From NCBI GenBank assembly GCA_963848675.1, contig CAWKEY010000036.1:1-64000 (forward strand): a DNA stretch of 64,000 nt, written 5' to 3'. Numbering within the stretch: the stretch's first letter is position 1; each line of letters begins with the position of its first letter. Below are positions 1-9,451 of the stretch, in pieces. Below the pieces are notes generated by a model. That model searched no databases and had not been told where the DNA came from. It worked only from the letters and a program-made list of their open reading frames with translations. Source of the stretch: CAWKEY01 sp963848675. GTDB lineage: Bacteria; Pseudomonadota; Gammaproteobacteria; Methylococcales; Methylomonadaceae. A program made the translations under genes and the position numbers.

Positions 1-1049
1 CCGATATGTCGTCGAGAGTCATGTCGACCCTGGAAGAATTCGCCCCAAGCCTGGAAGTATATTCGATTGATGAAGCGTTTCTGGATTTGACCGGCGTTTA
101 TCCCTGTCAGAAAGATCCCATTGCTTACGGCCAGCGCATTAGAAAGGCGGTGTTTCGCGCAACGGGTATTCCGGTTTGTGTGGGCATGGGGCCGACCAAA
201 ACGCTCGCAAAACTGGCGAATTTTGCCGCAAAAAAGTGGCAAAAGACTGAAGGCGTACTGGATTTGTCAGACCCGGTGCGCCGGGAAAAACTGATGCGCA
301 TTGTGCCGGTCGGCGAGGTGTGGGGAATAGGCTCGCGCACGACGGCCAAGCTGAACCAGCTTGGCATTCATACGGTTTGGGACTTGGCCATTCAACCCAG
401 CAAGCGCATTCAAGCCCAGTTTAATGTAGTCGTTGCCAGAACCGTGATGGAGCTGAACGGTATCCCCTGTCTGGAACTGGAAGAAATAGCGCCCGATAAA
501 CAGCAGATTGTCTGTTCGCGCAGTTTTAGCCGCCGGTTAACGGAATACGGCGAGCTGTCGCAAGCCATGGCCGAGTTCTGTAGCCGGGCCGCCGAAAAAC
601 TCCGGAAACAAGACTCAGTGACCGGCTGCATTACGATATTTATCCGGACCAGCCCCTTCAATCCAGATGAACCGCAATATCAACGGGCGGCCAGTATTAA
701 GCTAAATGCTTCTACGCAAGACACGCGGTCAATCATTGCTACCGCTAACCGCATGCTAAGAGAGATATACAGGCCAGGCTACAACTATCAGAAATGCGGG
801 GTTCAACTGGGCCACATCCAGCCGGAAACCACGCCAGGGCAAATGGATGTATTCGACTTGATGGTTGACGGCCTATCTACTGAAAACCGCCACTTGATGA
901 AAGCTATCGACCAGATTAATCGCCGCTTCCCGAAAGCAATTACACTCGCAGCCACCGGGTTTGATCAAACTTGGAAGCCGAAAGCGGAGCGGATTTCACA
1001 GTGCTATACGACGGATTGGCGGGAGTTGGTGGGTGTTAAAATAGATTGA
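1..1049 (+). CDS. umuC: DNA polymerase V catalytic subunit UmuC (5' end outside window)
   Basis: Y-family translesion polymerase acting in SOS mutagenesis with UmuD'. The window opens inside the gene in the frame beginning at base 3. The first ATG, at base 6, is internal, because the palm motif SIDEAF with its catalytic acidic residues follows only about 20 codons later. Roughly 75 residues of the family's usual 420 or so are missing from the N terminus. The thumb and little-finger regions follow, and a C-terminal DUF4113-like tail (GFDQTWKPKAERISQCYTT) ends at a natural stop. The IS1634 element begins 8 bp after that stop and so does not interrupt the gene. A umuD partner would lie outside the window. 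Confidence 0.93.
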   Translation, partial: DMSSRVMSTLEEFAPSLEVYSIDEAFLDLTGVYPCQKDPIAYGQRIRKAVFRATGIPVCVGMGPTKTLAKLANFAAKKWQKTEGVLDLSDPVRREKLMRIVPVGEVWGIGSRTTAKLNQLGIHTVWDLAIQPSKRIQAQFNVVVARTVMELNGIPCLELEEIAPDKQQIVCSRSFSRRLTEYGELSQAMAEFCSRAAEKLRKQDSVTGCITIFIRTSPFNPDEPQYQRAASIKLNASTQDTRSIIATANRMLREIYRPGYNYQKCGVQLGHIQPETTPGQMDVFDLMVDGLSTENRHLMKAIDQINRRFPKAITLAATGFDQTWKPKAERISQCYTTDWRELVGVKID

Positions 1050-1056
1050 AACTTAG

Positions 1057-3219
1057 CCCATATTTAACACCACGCCCCTCAATTTACTCAAAATCAAGCT
1101 GAGAGGCTTGTCTAAGTTATTGATTTTTACTATAGGCAGCTAATCTTTAGTGTTATTTGTGTTTTGTAGGGCCATAATAGTTATATCTGCCTATTGCATA
1201 TTTTTCCAGACTGCGCTATTTTTTTGCGTCATGTATATCCGTCGAACGCATACCAATAACTCGTCCACGGGCGAACGCTATTACACCTATCGCTTGGTGG
1301 CTAGCCAACGCGTGGATGGAAAACCGCGTCAGATAACCCTATTAAATTTGGGTAGGCATTTCGCTGTTGATCAAGATTTGTGGGCTTCGCTTTGTGTGCG
1401 GATTGAGCAATTGCTGAGCCACCAGACTGAGCTATTACCACTCGAATTGCCGGCTGCCGTTGACAAGGCGGCGCAACGCTTTGCCGCTCAGCTCATAGCG
1501 CAACGGGCGGTCGTCAGCACCACACCGATAGCGGATGAGGATCCTTCAACGCCTGCTGAGTCGTCAGTCGCGCGTGTAGAATCCATAGTGAGTGCACCAA
1601 CCGATCTGCAAACCGTCGATGTGGACTCCCTGGAATTGACCCGGCCCAGAACCGTCGGCGTGGAACAGTTAGGACTTTGGGCCATGCAACAATTGAATTT
1701 CCTCGACTTGCTGGCTCACCTGGGCATCAATGGCGCGCACATAGCCGCGATAGTGGGTGCCATTATCGGGCGTATGGCCGGTGTGGGTTCGGAGTTAGCC
1801 ACCCACAACTGGCTGATGAAGCAAAGCGCGCTGGGCGAATTAATGGACGTTGACTATGAAAGCCTGCCCTTGATGACAATGTACCGGGCGGCAGACACCT
1901 TGTGGAAACACAGCACCCAAATCGAACAGACCTTATTCACGCGACTTACGGATTTGTTTGGTTTTTCCACCACCATCACCCTGTACGATCTCACCAATAC
2001 CTATTTCGAAGGCGAAGTACCGCACAATACCAAAGCCCGGCGTGGACGCTCAAAAGAAAAGCGCACGGATTGTCCGCTGGTGACGCTGGGTTTAGTCTTG
2101 GACGGCAGCGGCTTTGTGCGCCGTTCACAGACCTTTGCCGGTAATGTCAGCGAAGCGGGTACGCTGGAAACCATGCTGCAAAATCTGGGTGCGCCACAGG
2201 GGGCCCTGGTGGTGATGGATGCCGGAATTGCTACAGAGGCCAATATTCAATGGCTGCGCACAAAAGGCTATGGTTATCTGGTCGTCAGTCGCGAACGCGC
2301 ACGTCAATTTGATGCGGATGCCGCCATCTCGGTTGAAACTGCTGCCCAGGAAACGGTACGCTGCCAAAAAGTCGTCGCCGAAGACGGCCAAGAAGTGCGG
2401 CTTTATTGCCATTCATCCGGCCGCGAACAAAAGGAACGGGCCATGGCGGAACGCTTCGCCAGCCGTTTTGAAGCCGGACTTAACGCCTTAAACGCAGGGT
2501 TGCAACGCCCCCGCACCGAAAAACGCCCGGATAAATTATGGGAGCGTATCGGCCGCTTGAAAGAAAAGCATCATGGCATCGGTCAGCATTATCAAATCGA
2601 CTTGCAAACCGATGACAGCGGTGAAAAAGCGCTAAGCATCACCTGGCAAAAACACAGTGTGCCGGGTTCTTATGTTGATCTCCCAGGTGTCTATTGCCTG
2701 CGCAGTAACCAATGCCAATGGCCGGAAGAACAGCTATGGCGCACTTATATGATGCTCACTGACCTTGAAGCCGTGTTTCGCTGTTTTAAAAGTGATCTGG
2801 GTTTTCGGCCTATCTTTCATAGTAAAGAAGAGCGGGCTGACAGTCACTTGTTCATCACCGTATTGGCCTATCAGTTTGTCCAACTTATTCGCCGCCGTCT
2901 ACAAGAGAGCGCTATTGATGCCAACGGTAGTTGGCGCACATTACGGGAAATCATGCGCAGTCAATGCCGGGTAACCGCCAGTTTCCGTCGTGCCGATGGT
3001 AAAGCCTTGCATGTGCGCAAAGCCACCCGTGCGGAACCGGAGCAAATGGCTATTTATCGTGCCTTAAAAGAGAACCCGGCACCCGGAGGTATCAGCAAAA
3101 CCATCGTCTAAAACACTGAGACTAGACGCTATTTTTCAAAGTGTAGTGCCACACGAAGATTTTTTATAACACAACATATTGTTTTTAAATGGATATTAAT
3201 TGCAGGTGTTAAATATGGG
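1057..3219 (+). mobile_element. IS1634-family insertion sequence, complete
   Basis: A perfect 15-bp terminal inverted repeat, CCCATATTTAACACC, lies at 1057-1071 with its complement at 3205-3219. Immediately outside both ends is TTAG (1053-1056 and 3220-3223), read as the target duplication. The 2163-bp element carries one intact transposase. Intact ends, target duplication and ORF together suggest a recent, possibly active insertion between umuC and the SEC-C gene. Confidence 0.9.
1231..3111 (+). CDS. IS1634-family transposase
   Basis: DDE-type transposase of about 626 residues moving the surrounding element. I chose the ATG at 1231 (MYIRRTHTN) because IS1634-type transposases typically begin with this sort of motif. 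The in-frame extension back to 1150 encodes an unrelated hydrophobic stretch. Candidate catalytic acids lie in YDLTNTYFEG and VVMDAGIA, with the Glu in the DLEAVFRCFKSDLGFRPIFH segment. The ORF is intact and ends about 110 bp before the right inverted repeat. Confidence 0.9.
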   Translation: MYIRRTHTNNSSTGERYYTYRLVASQRVDGKPRQITLLNLGRHFAVDQDLWASLCVRIEQLLSHQTELLPLELPAAVDKAAQRFAAQLIAQRAVVSTTPIADEDPSTPAESSVARVESIVSAPTDLQTVDVDSLELTRPRTVGVEQLGLWAMQQLNFLDLLAHLGINGAHIAAIVGAIIGRMAGVGSELATHNWLMKQSALGELMDVDYESLPLMTMYRAADTLWKHSTQIEQTLFTRLTDLFGFSTTITLYDLTNTYFEGEVPHNTKARRGRSKEKRTDCPLVTLGLVLDGSGFVRRSQTFAGNVSEAGTLETMLQNLGAPQGALVVMDAGIATEANIQWLRTKGYGYLVVSRERARQFDADAAISVETAAQETVRCQKVVAEDGQEVRLYCHSSGREQKERAMAERFASRFEAGLNALNAGLQRPRTEKRPDKLWERIGRLKEKHHGIGQHYQIDLQTDDSGEKALSITWQKHSVPGSYVDLPGVYCLRSNQCQWPEEQLWRTYMMLTDLEAVFRCFKSDLGFRPIFHSKEERADSHLFITVLAYQFVQLIRRRLQESAIDANGSWRTLREIMRSQCRVTASFRRADGKALHVRKATRAEPEQMAIYRALKENPAPGGISKTIV

Positions 3220-3312
3220 TTAGCTTTTTTATAGGTTACGAATTTTCGTTTTACTGTAGGCTATATAGGGTCTGTATAAACCTATAACTAACTGATTAGT
3301 GGAAATTAAAAC

Positions 3313-3588
3313 ATGACCAAACTAGGCACTCAAAAAAAGCCAATCATAGTTCGTGTGCATTCGGATGAAAAAGCAAAGTATGTTGCAGATACCTGTGCAA
3401 AACATGACTGGCATTACATTATAGGATTTGAATTAGACAAGCCGGAAGATATTTCTGATTTGGAAAACGCATTAAATCCACCGACACCTGTACAATCTGA
3501 AAAGATTGGCCGTAATGATCCTTGCAAATGTGGAAGCGGTAAGAAATATAAAAAGTGCTGTGGCATGAGTGCTACACTTGAAGCATGA
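3313..3588 (+). CDS. Small SEC-C motif protein
   Basis: A 91-residue protein ending in a SEC-C zinc-binding motif: CKCGSGKKYKKCC (C-x-C-x8-C-C) preceded by IGRNDP. This motif is best known from the SecA C terminus and recurs in many small bacterial proteins. The N-terminal part (PIIVRVHSDEKAKYVADTC) resembles a family of short SEC-C proteins whose function is not established. It starts about 95 bp after the IS1634 right end, so its native promoter may have been displaced. The next gene starts 18 bp downstream, suggesting co-transcription. Confidence 0.85.
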   Translation: MTKLGTQKKPIIVRVHSDEKAKYVADTCAKHDWHYIIGFELDKPEDISDLENALNPPTPVQSEKIGRNDPCKCGSGKKYKKCCGMSATLEA

Positions 3589-3606
3589 ATCAAGAGAATC
3601 TGACTT

Positions 3607-3837
3607 TTGGTAAATAACAATTTTTCCCCACAAGCTGCGCTACTTTGGGACAAAATCCCGCTGATTAAACAGCAGCTAATTCTTAATAATGCCTATTGTG
3701 TACACTGCCGTGTTGCGGTCACTATGGTAAATGTTAGTGGCTTTGTAGAGGGGTCTAGTCTTGTGCTTAAGGGACTGTGTAGTGTTTGTGAGGGAAATGT
3801 AGCCAGAGTTATCGAAGAGCTTGATATGAATCCCTAA
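3607..3837 (+). CDS. Conserved hypothetical small protein with two CxxC pairs
   Basis: A 76-residue protein starting from TTG, 18 bp after the SEC-C gene. It has paired cysteines in NAYCVHC and LCSVCEGN, which look like a small zinc ribbon, followed by VARVIEE. The pattern resembles short hypothetical proteins I have seen in proteobacterial genomes, but I know no function. The TTG start is a guess; no ATG lies near the N terminus. The downstream sequence up to 4003 shows no further gene. Confidence 0.6.
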   Translation: MVNNNFSPQAALLWDKIPLIKQQLILNNAYCVHCRVAVTMVNVSGFVEGSSLVLKGLCSVCEGNVARVIEELDMNP

Positions 3838-4002
3838 AACATCCCCTCCAAAACCCCCGGTGTCGCAACCTCCTGGCCCAGTGGGAGCGAAGCTACAATT
3901 TGACGACATATAAAAATTTGCTAATGTAAGGTGATGACATGATTAGCGCGGCACCTCAATGTCTCCTGATTGGATGCGAGCCGCGATAAGCTCCAGCAGC
4001 TT

Positions 4003-4022
4003 GATACCTCAGGGTCAGACTC
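4003..4022 (+). repeat. Copy of GATACCTCA-GGGTCAGACTC at left edge of IS nest
   Basis: This 20-bp string is identical to 9443-9462, where GATACCTCA is the right tip of IS element B and GGGTCAGACTC is its flank. Here GGGTCAGACTC (4012-4022) directly abuts the left inverted repeat of IS element A. The preceding GATACCTCA may be the remnant tip of a lost element-B copy, or part of a repeated target. Confidence 0.7.
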
Positions 4023-4055
4023 CAATACTGCTACCTTAAAATATTCCCATTATAA

Positions 4056-5438
4056 TCATATAGATAAACAAGCCTCGTCTCTGGTTTTCATGAGTAGAGG
4101 ATAAGCCTTAGGCCGCCGCTTGATAGCGCGTGGTTGACTCTTTCTTTTTTGCAGACCGATGACGGTTGAGGCAATGGCCTTTGCTAGTGCCAGCAAAGCG
4201 TTGGTCAGCGGTTTTCCTATGAGAAGACCTATCTGTTTAGTGGCCTGGCAAAGCAGTTGTACCGATGATCTAAAACTGAGCTGACGGGGGATCTTGTCGT
4301 GCAACACGGCGGCCTGAGCCACATTACCGCGAATAATATTATAAGCCAGTAGATGCGCTGCGATTTCCTTTTGCACCATCTCCGGGGTTTTACAGCGTAA
4401 CATCTCCATGCCCATATGGGTTTTAATGGACCGAATATCCAATTCTATTTTCCAGCGCTCTTTATACAGACTTGCCAGTTCCTGTTTATTGAAGCGTTTG
4501 GCATTCAGCAAGGTCGTCACATAGACGATACCGTTCACACTAAATTCTCGAACCGTGATAACCGCCGGTAACGCCGCATACGCCTGCTGCGTCATCCACA
4601 CCGGTGTCCGTTGTGGTTTATGCCATTCGACTTCATGATCCCTGGCGCCCAGCCTGCGGCCTTGCCGAAAATCGGCCTTTTTGTTGGCATGCAGGAGGAA
4701 CAGCACAGGAATGCCTTTAGCTTGCAACAAGGCGATAATAGCAAAGGTGCAGTAGTAACGATCGGCCAAGAGCAAATCACCGGTTAACAGCGCATCCATC
4801 ACTTGCTTGAACAGCGAGGATTCACCGGTGCCCTTGCCCTGATAGGGGCTCAATCGATAATCGATAACGGTTCCTGCAGAGAGTGAGATTAACGCCAGCA
4901 GGCGCACAATGGGAAAGCCCAAGCCCGGCTTTTGATTACTTTGCTGGGGGAAAGCTGCTTGATTTTCCGGCGTATCCGGCATCAGCGCCGTGCTGCCGTC
5001 GGCGAGCACCACGTTCAAGCCGTGCCATCGCCAGGCCTTGGCGCTCTGTTGGTGCAGTCGTGCGCCAATCGTTGCCACAGCCTGGGTCATTTGTGTTAAA
5101 GGCAAGCGCTGACGGGCTTTGCAGTACGGCCCGGTGTTGACCGAATTGGCCGACTGGCCCTGGCTGAGGCGATCTGCGAAGACGCCCGCCACGGCCTGCT
5201 GACACGAGCCATCATCGCTCAATACCTGAAAAATGAAGGCTTTGAGGGTAATCAGCGGCGAAAACACCGACGTTCGCTTGTGTGGCGTGTGAGCAATAAT
5301 GGTTTCGATTGTTTCAGTAGGAAAAAAATCATTGAACGGTAATTTTTGAACCTGTAAAAACGACTTTTTGAAGCGATCGATTTGCTGGTGAATTTGGGTT
5401 CTTATAAGATGAGCCAAGGTTAAACTCCTTGAATTCAT
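4056..5438 (-). CDS. IS4-family transposase (element A)
   Basis: Transposase of up to 460 residues with the DDE fold of the IS4 family. The acidic residues are seen in VVLADGSTAL, LLLADRYYC and the YKERWKIELDIRSIKTHMG segment, which is the YREK-like signature containing the catalytic Glu. The ATG at 5438 sits only 3 bp from the IS30 inverted repeat. A TTG seven codons further in (5417) is preceded by AAGGAG and may be the native start. The coding sequence is intact, but IS30 has separated it from most of its original upstream region. Confidence 0.88.
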   Translation of the reverse strand: MNSRSLTLAHLIRTQIHQQIDRFKKSFLQVQKLPFNDFFPTETIETIIAHTPHKRTSVFSPLITLKAFIFQVLSDDGSCQQAVAGVFADRLSQGQSANSVNTGPYCKARQRLPLTQMTQAVATIGARLHQQSAKAWRWHGLNVVLADGSTALMPDTPENQAAFPQQSNQKPGLGFPIVRLLALISLSAGTVIDYRLSPYQGKGTGESSLFKQVMDALLTGDLLLADRYYCTFAIIALLQAKGIPVLFLLHANKKADFRQGRRLGARDHEVEWHKPQRTPVWMTQQAYAALPAVITVREFSVNGIVYVTTLLNAKRFNKQELASLYKERWKIELDIRSIKTHMGMEMLRCKTPEMVQKEIAAHLLAYNIIRGNVAQAAVLHDKIPRQLSFRSSVQLLCQATKQIGLLIGKPLTNALLALAKAIASTVIGLQKRKSQPRAIKRRPKAYPLLMKTRDEACLSI

Positions 5439-5441
5439 ATA

Positions 5442-6506
5442 ATAAATGCAACACCTCTTAAAGAGGCTAGATGGTATAGTTTCCGTCTACCAAAACAAAA
5501 AACTAAAGAGGTGTCCAATGAGAACATTCAACCATCTAACCCAAGAAGAAAGATACCATATCTACCTAATGCATAAGAAAAAAGTTTCCTTGGAAGAGAT
5601 AGCCAAAGACATAGGCAGGAGTAAGTCCACTATCAGTCGGGAACTGCGTCGAAATAAGGGTCAACGTGGGTACCGTTACCAGCAAGCTCAGACCAAAGCC
5701 GAACAACGCCATGCAGATAAGCCCAAAGCGATCAAGCTTGACGAGGCGATGAAGCAGGTGATAACGCCATTGATCGAAGAGAAATGGAGCCCGGAGCAAA
5801 TTTCAGGGCGCTTAAGAATACTGGATGAGCCGACGGTTAGCCATGAAACGATTTATCGCTTTATCTTGGCAGACAAAGCCAAGGGTGGTGAGCTATACAA
5901 GCATTTGCGGCATCAAGCTAAGCCGTATCGTAAACGTTATGGTAAAAATGACTATCGTGGCACCATTCCTGGTCGTGTAGACATTGACGAGCGCCCCTCC
6001 ATAGTGGCTGAAAAGACCCGCATAGGTGATTGGGAAGCCGATACGGTCATAGGCAAAGGCCATAAAGGGGTTTTAGTCACTTTGACCGAACGGGTGTCAA
6101 AATTGAACCTCGTCATTCCCATTATCCGCAAGGAGGCCGGGTTGGCCAAAGACGCGATTATTGAAGCCCTAAAGCCCTTCGCCGCTTTTGTCCACACCAT
6201 CACTTTTGATAATGGTCGTGAATTTTGTCGGCATCTAGATATCGCTAAAGCATTGAATTATGAAACCTATTTTGCCAAGCCCTATCATTCTTGGGAGCGT
6301 GGTTTAAATGAAAACCACAACGGCTTATTGAGGCAATATTTTCCGAAAGCTAAGCCGCTGGATCAAGTAACACAAGTCGATGCCAATAAAGCTTTGGCTG
6401 GGCTTAACCATAGACCTAGAAAAACCTTAAACTACAAAACTCCTTGGGAGGTGTTTTGTAAAATGGCGAGACTTGATACCGATAATTTGCTGGGTGTTGC
6501 ATTTAT
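5442..6506 (+). mobile_element. IS30-family insertion sequence
   Basis: The 14-bp inverted repeats ATAAATGCAACACC (5442-5455) and its complement (6493-6506) enclose one intact transposase. The host sequence carries GAATTCA outside the left end and TGAATTC outside the right end, each separated from the IS tip by four unlike bases. That is the sort of palindromic target IS30-type elements often choose. No target duplication of the usual 2-4 bp is obvious. Confidence 0.82.
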
Positions 6507-6513
6507 GGGTTGA
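5518..6513 (+). CDS. IS30-family transposase
   Basis: A 331-residue transposase. The N-terminal helix-turn-helix (LTQEERYHIYLMHKKK, then IGRSKSTISRELRRNKG) binds the element ends. The rve-type catalytic domain shows GDWEADTVIGKGHKG, TFDNGREF and HSWERGLNENHNGLLRQYFPK, the classic IS30 D-D-E landmarks. The ATG at 5518 follows AAAGAGGTG. Earlier in-frame codons would run into the inverted repeat. The reading frame extends through the right inverted repeat and stops seven bases beyond it. Confidence 0.92.
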   Translation: MRTFNHLTQEERYHIYLMHKKKVSLEEIAKDIGRSKSTISRELRRNKGQRGYRYQQAQTKAEQRHADKPKAIKLDEAMKQVITPLIEEKWSPEQISGRLRILDEPTVSHETIYRFILADKAKGGELYKHLRHQAKPYRKRYGKNDYRGTIPGRVDIDERPSIVAEKTRIGDWEADTVIGKGHKGVLVTLTERVSKLNLVIPIIRKEAGLAKDAIIEALKPFAAFVHTITFDNGREFCRHLDIAKALNYETYFAKPYHSWERGLNENHNGLLRQYFPKAKPLDQVTQVDANKALAGLNHRPRKTLNYKTPWEVFCKMARLDTDNLLGVAFMG

Positions 6514-6568
6514 ATTCGCCCTCTTTGATGGATAGTGAAATGTGATGAATTTCAATTCTATCCGATTA

Positions 6569-8013
6569 TCAATACCTTCGCCAAACGGTAAGCATGATTC
6601 TTTGCTAATGGGACAAAACATAGATGCCCAGAAAAGGTAGAATACAGGAACCTTAAATCACAGTATCACTCACCCAATCTGATCATGGACGAAATCATAA
6701 CAACACTTGGTATCCTGAGCCCAACGCTGGCGCCTCGTACATTCAAGCAGCTAACCCTGATCGTTGAAGCCGTGTTGGCGATGACCGGGCGAGTCACCAT
6801 GCTGGGCATATCCCGCTGGACTGAAAAAGGCGGCAGTTATCGGACGGTACAACGTTTTTTTAAAGAAAAAATAGACTGGCCACTGTTGCGTTGGCAACTG
6901 GTAAAACCGCACACACTGGAAACAAAAGGAACATGGTTGCTCATCGGTGACGAGGTCATGGTGACCAAATCAGGGAAACAAACGCATGGGCTGGGAATTT
7001 TTTTTCATCCATCTACAACAAGGCGCTCCCTGGCCTGTGCTTTTTAAACCTGTCATTGCTACACGTTGAAACGCGTGCCGCTTATCCTTTAATCACCGAG
7101 CAGCTGGTGCTGATGGACGCTCAAAAAAGTGCGCCCAAAGCCGTCAAGGCGAAAGGACAGGCCGTCGGCAGGCCCAAAGGCAGCCTTAACAAAAACAGAA
7201 AGGAGGTGGCACTGTCGCCTTTCCAGACGCAGTTGCAGAGCTGCATCCGTTCAGCCTTGACCCTGATAGGCCTGGACGTGGGCATCGTCTATTTTGTGTA
7301 TGATGGTGCCTTGGGGAATAATGCCAGCCTACAAGCGGTTAAACAAGCAGGACTGCATCTGATTTGTAAGCTGCGCCATGACTCAAAGCTGTATTTCCCT
7401 TATGCCGAGGCGTATTCGGGCAAGGGTAAGCCCCGCAAGTATGGCGAAAAACTAACCGTGGAAACGCTGACGGCTGATCATCTAAAAATAGAAACTGTGG
7501 AAAAAAACATCCGAACCCGCGTCTACCAGGCGAAGGTTTGGCACAAAAACTTTCCCGAATTGCTGAATGTTGTGATCATCGTAAAAACCAATCTGAAAAC
7601 AGGGCGAACCGCGAAGGTGTTGTTGTTTAGTGATGACCTGAACTTGGCCAGTGAAACGTTGATTGATTATTACGCCTTGCGTTTTCAAATCGAGTTTAAC
7701 TTTCGTGACGCCAAACAATACTGGGGGCTAGAAGATTTTATGAATGTCAAAGCAACCCAAGTCAACAATGCCGCTAACTTTGCCCTCTTTATGGTGACCT
7801 TTTCGCAGTTATTGTCAGCCAAAATCGAGGGCGTAAACAGGGGCAGCATGCTGGACTTAAAAACCATCTTCAGAGCGCGAAAATACACGCGTCGGATTAT
7901 TAATTCGCTCGGCAAAAATGCAGAGGCGTTTTATATTGATGATAGGATTTTCAAAGCCGCAGAAATCGGTCGAATTCATGCGAAAGCAGCATGATTTTTG
8001 GCGAAGGTATTGA
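6569..8013 (+). mobile_element. IS4-type element C inserted in element A
   Basis: A 17-bp perfect inverted repeat, TCAATACCTTCGCCAAA (6569-6585) with its complement at 7997-8013, encloses a two-frame transposase. The short stretches on either side (6507-6568 and 8014-8095) are read as the split 5' region of element A. I could not find a convincing target duplication. Confidence 0.75.
6685..7994 (+). pseudogene. IS4-type transposase split by a -1 frame change
   Basis: The N-terminal part (6685-7047) and C-terminal part (about 7006-7994) together make one transposase of about 436 residues. The first frame carries LIGDEVMVTKSGKQTHGLG. After the run of eight T at 6998-7005, the -1 frame continues with SSIYNKALPGLCFLNLS, which restores family-like sequence. 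The second part includes FVYDGALGN and the ALRFQIEFNFRDAKQYWGLEDF segment with the catalytic Glu. The slippery T run would allow a -1 ribosomal shift, or one T may be missing by mutation or sequencing error. Confidence 0.75.
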
Positions 8014-8106
8014 TTATATCAGGGGGTTTAACCTTTATTTATGGACCCAAGTCTTTGTAATTAAATAGCTATTGCTGTTTAAGGTAGCAGTATTGGGGTC
8101 AGACTC

Positions 8107-9451
8107 TGAGGTATCCCCACGAATTTACCCTCCCTCGAATGAGTCGAAGTAGTTTAATAAAAGAGCTTGCGCCTGTTCCAACATTGAGGCGGACAACTCA
8201 AAGGCAACATAGCGGCAGGCGATTCGGGCGAGAAATATAACCGAATACGGTGAGTGATTCTGGTTGCTGTTGACTTTGATATGTCGTTCGATTTCAGTAC
8301 CTTTTAAACAAAGCCCAGTGAGCCAAAGCGCGAAAATGATGAGCGCGGCGATTAATAACAGGTTGGCGCGGCGTTCGGCTTCAATCCGGCTTTCGCTGGT
8401 AAAATCCAAGCCATAATGCGTACTTTTTGTGTCTCGCAGGCCTTCCTCAATTTGCATGCGGCTTCGATAATAATCCACGACCCGCGCCGCAGAAAACGCT
8501 TTTAGCGAGGGCGATACGACCAGAAGCCAAGGCTCTTTTTCGCGTTTGGCGTGTTTACGACTGGCACTGGATTGGCTTGGACGATGTTGGGCCGTCAGGT
8601 GTTTCCGGCCTTTGGCGGGCTGATAAAATGTCACCAACTCACCGTCTAGCGGGTGGCTACGCACCCAACGGGCCGGGCCCAAGCACTTGGGTTTTCGAGT
8701 GGCTTTGGCGTAGAGTGACTTTGCCGCCAGCCAATCGTTAGGCCGGTTGGCCCAGGCAATGAAATCCCTATTGCGAATTCGTCCGAGCCAATGCCAGCCC
8801 AAACTTTCAACTTCGCGAAAAAATGGCGTGCGAAATCCGGAATCGGCAACGATGATAGGCGTTACATTAGCGGGTAGCAATGCTTGCAAACTGCTGAGAA
8901 ATCGCTGCTGTACCCGGCGGTTGCCCAGTTTTTTAATGGGATGAATTTCTTCGTACAAGGTAACGGAACGTCCTCCCGTAGGCAGCGCTGCTCGTAAGAG
9001 CTGCTGATGCTGATCTGCGGTCAGGGGCGACCAGTCGATAAGGATCAACGGCATGGGCAGGGACTGCAATAGCCATTGGGTCATAGCACCGTAGATCGCC
9101 ATGCGTTCGGTGTTAAGATGGCGATTCCCGGCTAAACGATCCATGCGTTTGATTTTGTGTTTGATGCAGGCCGGTCCGGAAAGCGTCCGTCCGAGTTGCG
9201 TAATCGATACCGACGCTCCTTTCAACCCAGCCTCGACTGCAGCCATCAGCGCTGTGAATCGAGTAGCATGAATGCTAGGAAGTTTTTCTTTTAACAAGTT
9301 ATGCAGCAGAGCAATAATTGACATAAATTTATCCTTCCAGATTATTATTTTAGAATGAATTCTTATGCTCAGACCGACTTAAATCTTATCTTTATCCAAA
9401 TCTTATCCAATAATGCATTGTTTTTTATTGATATTTTGTGGGGATACCTCA
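8107..9451 (-). mobile_element. IS4-family element B, complete
   Basis: Perfect 14-bp inverted repeats TGAGGTATCCCCAC (8107-8120) and its complement (9438-9451) bound a 1345-bp element. It is flanked on both sides by GGGTCAGACTC (8096-8106 and 9452-9462). The left copy is shared with the right flank of element A, so the two elements sit back to back in the same 11-bp sequence. Confidence 0.88.
8125..9324 (-). CDS. IS4-family transposase (element B)
   Basis: An intact 399-residue transposase filling the element. Catalytic-site candidates are LILIDWSPL and IIVADSGFRTPFF, plus YYRSRMQIEEGLRDTKSTHYG, which matches the YREK-type signature of IS4 relatives. The C-terminal part is hydrophobic (LLLIAALIIFALWLTGLCL), as in related transposases. 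It is a different IS4 subgroup from the transposases of elements A and C. Confidence 0.88.
   Translation of the reverse strand: MSIIALLHNLLKEKLPSIHATRFTALMAAVEAGLKGASVSITQLGRTLSGPACIKHKIKRMDRLAGNRHLNTERMAIYGAMTQWLLQSLPMPLILIDWSPLTADQHQQLLRAALPTGGRSVTLYEEIHPIKKLGNRRVQQRFLSSLQALLPANVTPIIVADSGFRTPFFREVESLGWHWLGRIRNRDFIAWANRPNDWLAAKSLYAKATRKPKCLGPARWVRSHPLDGELVTFYQPAKGRKHLTAQHRPSQSSASRKHAKREKEPWLLVVSPSLKAFSAARVVDYYRSRMQIEEGLRDTKSTHYGLDFTSESRIEAERRANLLLIAALIIFALWLTGLCLKGTEIERHIKVNSNQNHSPYSVIFLARIACRYVAFELSASMLEQAQALLLNYFDSFEGG

Larger units (their letters stand above)
4023..8095 (-). mobile_element. IS4-family element A, interrupted by IS30 and a second IS4-type element
   Basis: An 18-bp perfect inverted repeat bounds the region: CAATACTGCTACCTTAAA at 4023-4040 and its complement at 8078-8095. 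Both ends are flanked by GGGTCAGACTC (4012-4022 and 8096-8106). That is an 11-bp direct repeat, within the 10-13 bp range usual for IS4-family target duplications. Removing the IS30 element (5442-6506) and element C (6569-8013) leaves about 1.56 kb, a normal size for an IS4 element with a 460-residue transposase. Both insertions fell upstream of that transposase. Confidence 0.78.

Noticed and set aside
4023..8095. Composite transposon carrying cargo
   Set aside because: Everything between the ends is transposase or IS sequence. Nested insertion explains it without cargo genes.
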